From assembly GCA_026399755.1 (NCBI GenBank), contig JAPLQI010000011.1, positions 1 through 35,225 of the forward strand: a stretch of DNA of 35,225 nt. Reading direction: 5' to 3'. The notes below the pieces were generated by a model. The model was not told the origin of the DNA, did not search any database, and saw only the letters and a program-made list of their open reading frames with translations. Every line of letters starts with the position of its first letter. The first letter of the stretch is position 1. Of this stretch, positions 32,196-35,225 are shown piece after piece. Made by a program: the position numbers and the translations under genes. The stretch comes from Pseudomonadota bacterium. Lineage in GTDB: Bacteria; Pseudomonadota; Gammaproteobacteria; Burkholderiales; Chitinibacteraceae.

Positions 32196-32852
32196 TTACG
32201 CAGAATGGCCTTTTAGCTTTGAAATAGCCGCCACCGGAAAATCGCCCAAACCTGCAATGCTCACCATGGGCAAACCATTACCTAAATTAACGCTCTTAAT
32301 CACACCAAATACTTCTACTGCTGTTTTTTCTTTGCTATCCGTTTCTACCGAAAGCGAATAGGAACCTGGCTGTAAACCTAGTTTTTTAGGATCAAAATTA
32401 AACGCCACGTCCCCAACCGGCTTGCTGCCTAAATCGACCACGGTGCGCTGCTGATCTGCCCCAGTTATCACTAAAGACACTTTTTTAGCAGGGCTTTCTA
32501 AAGCAAATTGCCCCGATATCGCGTCTTTATCTAAGGTAATTGCGCTGCCATTTACCGCCACGGTAGAGCCCACATGATTGCCCAAAGTCAGCACTTGCAA
32601 ATCGTGCATCATTTGCGAATTCGCTTTTAATTCGCCCAACATCTTTTTGGAGTTATCCATTTGATTAAGCTGAACAAGTTGATTCACAAATTGGCTAGGG
32701 TCTGATGGCTCCAGCGGGTTTTGATTCTTAATTTGCGCTACCAGCAAAGTCATAAAGAAATTACCGTCGCTTTGCCCTGCAGCCGGTTCAAGCGGGTTAA
32801 TTTGCTGCTGCGGGTTAGTATTTTGCTGCGAGGGTGAAAATGCAATTGACAT
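32196..32852 (-). CDS. flgD: Hook assembly scaffold protein FlgD
   Basis: FlgD is the hook cap under which FlgE subunits are added. The 218-residue protein has the N-terminal signature NFFMTLLVAQIKNQNPLEPS and DPSQFVNQLVQLNQMDNSKK (about 30-70). A Tudor/Fn3-like C-terminal half follows, with KLGLQPGSYSLSVET near the FlgD Ig-like region. Its spacing of 13 bases to flgE is usual for the operon. Confidence 0.94.
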   Translation of the reverse strand: MSIAFSPSQQNTNPQQQINPLEPAAGQSDGNFFMTLLVAQIKNQNPLEPSDPSQFVNQLVQLNQMDNSKKMLGELKANSQMMHDLQVLTLGNHVGSTVAVNGSAITLDKDAISGQFALESPAKKVSLVITGADQQRTVVDLGSKPVGDVAFNFDPKKLGLQPGSYSLSVETDSKEKTAVEVFGVIKSVNLGNGLPMVSIAGLGDFPVAAISKLKGHSA

Positions 32853-32939
32853 AATTAATGGCTGCGCCTGTGTTTACAAGGCGGCTTAGGCCCTGAATAG
32901 AATCGAAGAGGAATTAAATGAGAAATAAAACGAGAGAAG

Positions 32940-33332
32940 TTAAGCCTCGCCCATTTTTAATAAATCCTGCTGCATCGCCTTAACCCGCGATAAGACTTCC
33001 ACATTGGTTTGAAAGGCGCGCGAGGCCGACATCATGTCGGTCATTTCTGCTACAGGGCTTACATTTGGATAAAAAACATTGCCGTCGCTATCTGCCAGCG
33101 GGTGGCTAGGCTCGTGGGCTTTACGCAGAGGTTCGGTGCTTTCGATCACATCCAATACCTGCACTTTCCCGCCACTTAGCGCTGAGAAAACGGGTTTTCT
33201 GGCGTGATAAGTGCTGGCCTCATTGCCTGAAGCCGATTCCGCATTGGCCAGATTACTGGCGATGGTATTTAGACGTGTGGTTTGTGCCGTCATAGCCGAG
33301 CCGGCAATTTGTGCAATATTTCTAAAAGACAT
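32940..33332 (-). CDS. flgC: Proximal rod protein FlgC
   Basis: FlgC is a proximal rod subunit. The 130 residues open MSFRNIAQIAGSAMTAQTTR and have the rod motif LNTIASNLANAESAS. The C-terminal end reads VAEMTDMMSASRAFQTNVEV and LSRVKAMQQDLLKMGEA. It follows flgB by 3 bases. The 87-base gap to flgD has no feature I can name. Confidence 0.95.
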   Translation of the reverse strand: MSFRNIAQIAGSAMTAQTTRLNTIASNLANAESASGNEASTYHARKPVFSALSGGKVQVLDVIESTEPLRKAHEPSHPLADSDGNVFYPNVSPVAEMTDMMSASRAFQTNVEVLSRVKAMQQDLLKMGEA

Positions 33333-33335
33333 GGT

Positions 33336-33698
33336 TTATCCCGAGATCGCCTTGGCCAGCCCTTTTATCTTCATATTCACGAAGGCAAGGCTGATTTGAA
33401 AATCTGATACGTTTTGCGAAAACTCGGCCTGCTCAACACCCAGCTCAACGGTATTTCCATCGCGGCTAGGATGGTTTGGCGCACGATAAAGCAGCTCATC
33501 ACTGCCGCCAAGGCCGCCTAAATCGCCTGCTTCGGTCGCTAAAGCACCATCTAAACGCTCACGAAAACTAAAATCACGCGCTTGAAAGCCAGGCGTATTC
33601 TCATTTGCAATATTTGCAGCCAATACCTGTGTGCGCTCTGCACGCAGTCGTAAGGCTTCGGGATGCATATTCAAAGCCTTATCGAAATGAACGCCCAT
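33336..33698 (-). CDS. flgB: Proximal rod protein FlgB
   Basis: FlgB is a proximal rod subunit. From the ATG at 33698 (GGGAG eight bases upstream) it has 120 residues. It shows LRAERTQVLAANIANENTPG followed by FQARDFSFRE, the FlgB rod motif, and a C-terminal helix EQAEFSQNVSDFQISLAFVN followed by MKIKGLAKAISG. It is the first gene of the flgB-flgL operon and diverges from flgA. Confidence 0.94.
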   Translation of the reverse strand: MGVHFDKALNMHPEALRLRAERTQVLAANIANENTPGFQARDFSFRERLDGALATEAGDLGGLGGSDELLYRAPNHPSRDGNTVELGVEQAEFSQNVSDFQISLAFVNMKIKGLAKAISG

Positions 33699-33783
33699 TG
33701 CTTTAACTCCCAACCATTATTTAAACAACATCCCTTTTCAAATATGCAAAAGGGGAAGCCGGATAGTAAATATGCCCTTGGCA

Positions 33784-33800
33784 ACCGTATACGGTATAAT
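33784..33800 (+). promoter_or_regulatory. Candidate flgA promoter with palindromic operator
   Basis: The perfect 12-bp palindrome ACCGTATACGGT (33784-33795) runs directly into a consensus -10 box TATAAT (33795-33800), 34 bases before the flgA GTG. No -35 box with proper spacing is visible, which would suit an activator-dependent promoter. The palindrome lies in the divergent flgA/flgB region, so one regulator could control both. This is a reading of sequence only. Confidence 0.35.
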
Positions 33801-33833
33801 TACCTGCTAATATTCTACTATACCGATATAACT

Positions 33834-34436
33834 GTGAGAAAAATACTGGGCAAATTCTCAAGCGTCATACTTTATCTAATGTTTTCAAGTACTTCAGCAT
33901 ATTCTCTAGGCATAGAAAACATGCCATTAGAAGAAAAAGTAAGAAATTTCGCACAAAATTACTTCAAAATTGCGGCAAAAAACCACTTTAAGCGTGAGAT
34001 TTTTCTAACAGTTTCTCTCATTCCTCCTCGCGACATCAGCCAACTCAATCGCTGTGAATCGCCACCTCTGCTTACCGCCTTACAAGGCGAAGACTCCGCC
34101 TTACTAAAAATAGACGTAAGCTGCACAACAGGTAAAACGTGGAATACCCGCTATCTAGCAAGGGCTATGTATCGCCTTGAAGAAGGCGAGCCTTTGCGGG
34201 CGTTTACCAACAAAACGACATACCAAACAGCCAGCAGCCCTCAGCCAGCCGAATATCTCATTAAAAAAGGCAAGGAAATTGAATTAGTCGCCCGAGCGGA
34301 GCTAGTTGAAATCCGCAGCAAAGTAGTGGCGGAGGAAAGCGGCAGATTAGGGGAAGTGATTTGGGTTAAAAACAAACGCAGCGGCAAAAAAATCCGTGCC
34401 GTGGTGAGCTCAGAGCATGAAGTCTCACCACCTTAA
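33834..34436 (+). CDS. flgA: P-ring assembly chaperone FlgA
   Basis: FlgA is a periplasmic chaperone for FlgI. From the GTG at 33834 it has 200 residues with a signal peptide (VRKILGKFSSVILYLMFSS, cut near SAYS). The C-terminal SAF-like half contains PAEYLIKKGKEIELVARAEL and VVAEESGRLGEVIWVKNKRS followed by GKKIRAVV, the FlgA signature (G..G..I.V.N..S.K...A.V). The N-terminal half is poorly conserved. The frame is open 57 codons upstream but crosses flgB's start region. It converges with the glucosaminidase gene, with 5 bases between the stops. Confidence 0.88.
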   Translation: MRKILGKFSSVILYLMFSSTSAYSLGIENMPLEEKVRNFAQNYFKIAAKNHFKREIFLTVSLIPPRDISQLNRCESPPLLTALQGEDSALLKIDVSCTTGKTWNTRYLARAMYRLEEGEPLRAFTNKTTYQTASSPQPAEYLIKKGKEIELVARAELVEIRSKVVAEESGRLGEVIWVKNKRSGKKIRAVVSSEHEVSPP

Positions 34437-34441
34437 AACAG

Positions 34442-35125
34442 TTACGGCTTAATCGATCTTACGGTATCCACCACTTTAAGTAGCTTTTCTGCATAAGCAG
34501 GATCGGTAGCATAGCCACCTTTGACTAAGGCACTGGCAAAGGCTTCGGCGCTATTGCCCGTGCCCAGCGCAGGGCGAAAGCGTTTGCTCTCGCTAAAAAA
34601 TGCGGTGTAATCCTGAAAAGCACTGCGGTAATCGGCATAGGAGCGAAAATGATCCATTTTTTTAATCGATACGCCATTTTCAAACTCGGTAGTCAGCACT
34701 TCGGCGCGCTCGCCACGCCAACTACCTGCTGCCTTAATCCCAAATAAATTAAACGCACTTTGGCCATTTGCTTTAGTGATCGGTGATTTACCCCAGCCCG
34801 ATTCTAAAGCGGCATGGGCCAGCAAAATCTCACTTGCCACACCCAGCTTGGCCGATGCTTCACGTGCATAGGGCTGCATCTGCTCAATAAAAGCATGTTT
34901 ATCAACATCTAAATCAGCTGCTGGCGACGAATTGATACTGGTACTTCTAAGCGCAAAGCCTTCTGGACTCAAAGGCATAGCCTGAGTGCCACCTTCTTCA
35001 ATGAAACGATGCACTTCAGAGCGAGTTTGTGCAAATAGCGCCGAAAATGCGGCACTATCGCCCTGTGAGCGAGGAGCATCTGAACGAGGGGAAGGCAAAT
35101 AGCCAATTTGATCAAATTGGATCAT
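34442..35125 (-). CDS. FlgJ-type peptidoglycan hydrolase (glucosaminidase domain), separate gene
   Basis: The 227-residue protein has a disordered first 75 residues and a glucosaminidase/mannosyl-glycoprotein domain like the C-terminal half of FlgJ. ILLAHAALESGWGKSPI (about 100-116) carries the catalytic Glu (108), followed by FNLFGIKAAGSWRG (about 125-138), and FRSYADYRSAFQDYTAF and GGYATDPAYAEKLLKVVD near the end. There is no signal peptide, so export by the flagellar apparatus to open the wall for the rod is the likely route. The ATG at 35125 has AGGA upstream and overlaps the end of the flgN-like frame. Confidence 0.9.
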   Translation of the reverse strand: MIQFDQIGYLPSPRSDAPRSQGDSAAFSALFAQTRSEVHRFIEEGGTQAMPLSPEGFALRSTSINSSPAADLDVDKHAFIEQMQPYAREASAKLGVASEILLAHAALESGWGKSPITKANGQSAFNLFGIKAAGSWRGERAEVLTTEFENGVSIKKMDHFRSYADYRSAFQDYTAFFSESKRFRPALGTGNSAEAFASALVKGGYATDPAYAEKLLKVVDTVRSIKP

Positions 35126-35225
35126 AAATATCCTGCTCACCAAACAAGACTCTTTGCATAATTTCTTGTTGGGATAATATAAATTCGCCGTTGCGCTGAT
35201 TTAATTGCTTGGCTTGGCTTAATAA
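35112..35225 (-). CDS. flgN: C-terminal end of a FlgN-like chaperone (partial)
   Basis: This minus-strand frame is open from the window edge for 37 residues, ending in TGA at 35112. It reads SQAKQLNQRNGEFILSQQEI and ends FGEQDIYDPI. The LNQRNG segment is the best-conserved stretch of FlgN, the cytoplasmic chaperone for FlgK and FlgL. Its overlap of 14 bases with the hydrolase gene and its place beside flgA/flgB fit the usual flgN-flgM-flgA grouping. The beginning, and any flgM, lie outside the window. Confidence 0.6.
   Translation of the reverse strand, partial: LLSQAKQLNQRNGEFILSQQEIMQRVLFGEQDIYDPI

Noticed and set aside
33699-33833. Sigma-54 promoter before flgB (CCGGC ... TTTTGCA)
   Set aside because: The distance between GG and GC is one base too long for the -24/-12 rule.
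1-35225. CRISPR array, prophage, tRNA or toxin-antitoxin genes
   Set aside because: No regularly spaced repeats, phage genes or tRNA cloverleaf sequences were noticed; repeats present are dispersed intergenic elements.

Overview
The window is almost entirely one flagellar locus: about 36 protein genes supply nearly every part of a complete flagellum. Gene content and operon order closely resemble the secondary (lateral, 'Flag-2') systems of Vibrio, Aeromonas and Escherichia. The fliD-fliS-fliT-fliK-fliL-fliA-motA-motB block corresponds to lafBCDEFSTU, fliE-J to lfiEFGHIJ, and fliM-N-P-Q-R-flhB-flhA to lfiMNPQR-lfhBA. The flgB-flgL block, a LafW-like gene and one short flagellin follow. Protein style, moderate GC and an rRNA leader at the left edge suggest a betaproteobacterium, probably of the Neisseriales (Chitinibacter/Iodobacter/Chromobacterium-like). 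The genus cannot be fixed from sequence reading alone.

Layout. Positions 1-150 (minus) hold what looks like the promoter and boxA leader of a ribosomal RNA operon running out of the window to the left. Positions 348-6458 (minus) are fliD, fliS, fliT, fliK, fliL, fliA, motA and motB: filament cap, chaperones, hook ruler, sigma-28 and stator. Positions 6540-11967 (minus) are fliE, F, G, H, I and J: MS ring, C-ring rotor protein and export ATPase. From a divergent control region near 11968-12182, fliM, N, P, Q, R, flhB and flhA run on the plus strand to 19048: C-ring and export gate. Positions 19477-21435 (minus) carry a secreted TPR protein and a second FliK-like protein. Positions 21505-22368 (minus) are the flagellin with a strong terminator. 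Positions 22816-33698 (minus) are the hook/rod/ring operon flgB, C, D, E, F, G, H, I, J, K, L plus the LafW-like gene. flgA (plus) diverges from flgB and converges on a separate FlgJ-type glucosaminidase gene. The C-terminal end of FlgN is cut by the right edge.

How the genes work together. FlhAB-FliPQR with FliHIJ export rod, hook and filament subunits. FlgBCFG-FliE make the rod, FlgHI with FlgA the L and P rings, FlgD-FlgE-FliK the hook, and FlgKL-FliD-flagellin the filament. FliFGMN and MotAB make the motor. FliA probably transcribes the late genes. fliO, flgM and a LafK-type sigma-54 activator are not seen here.

The least ordinary feature is the non-coding sequence. Operons that are normally tight are interrupted by several families of repeats. 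These are a roughly 245-bp element in two full, one inverted and two truncated copies; REP-like palindromes; two 164-bp near-perfect palindromes that supply the 3' ends of flgJ and flgK; and a partial duplication of the flhB/flhA junction around a palindromic insert. FlhB has NPRH in place of the usual NPTH autocleavage motif, and FlgJ is split into two unlinked genes.
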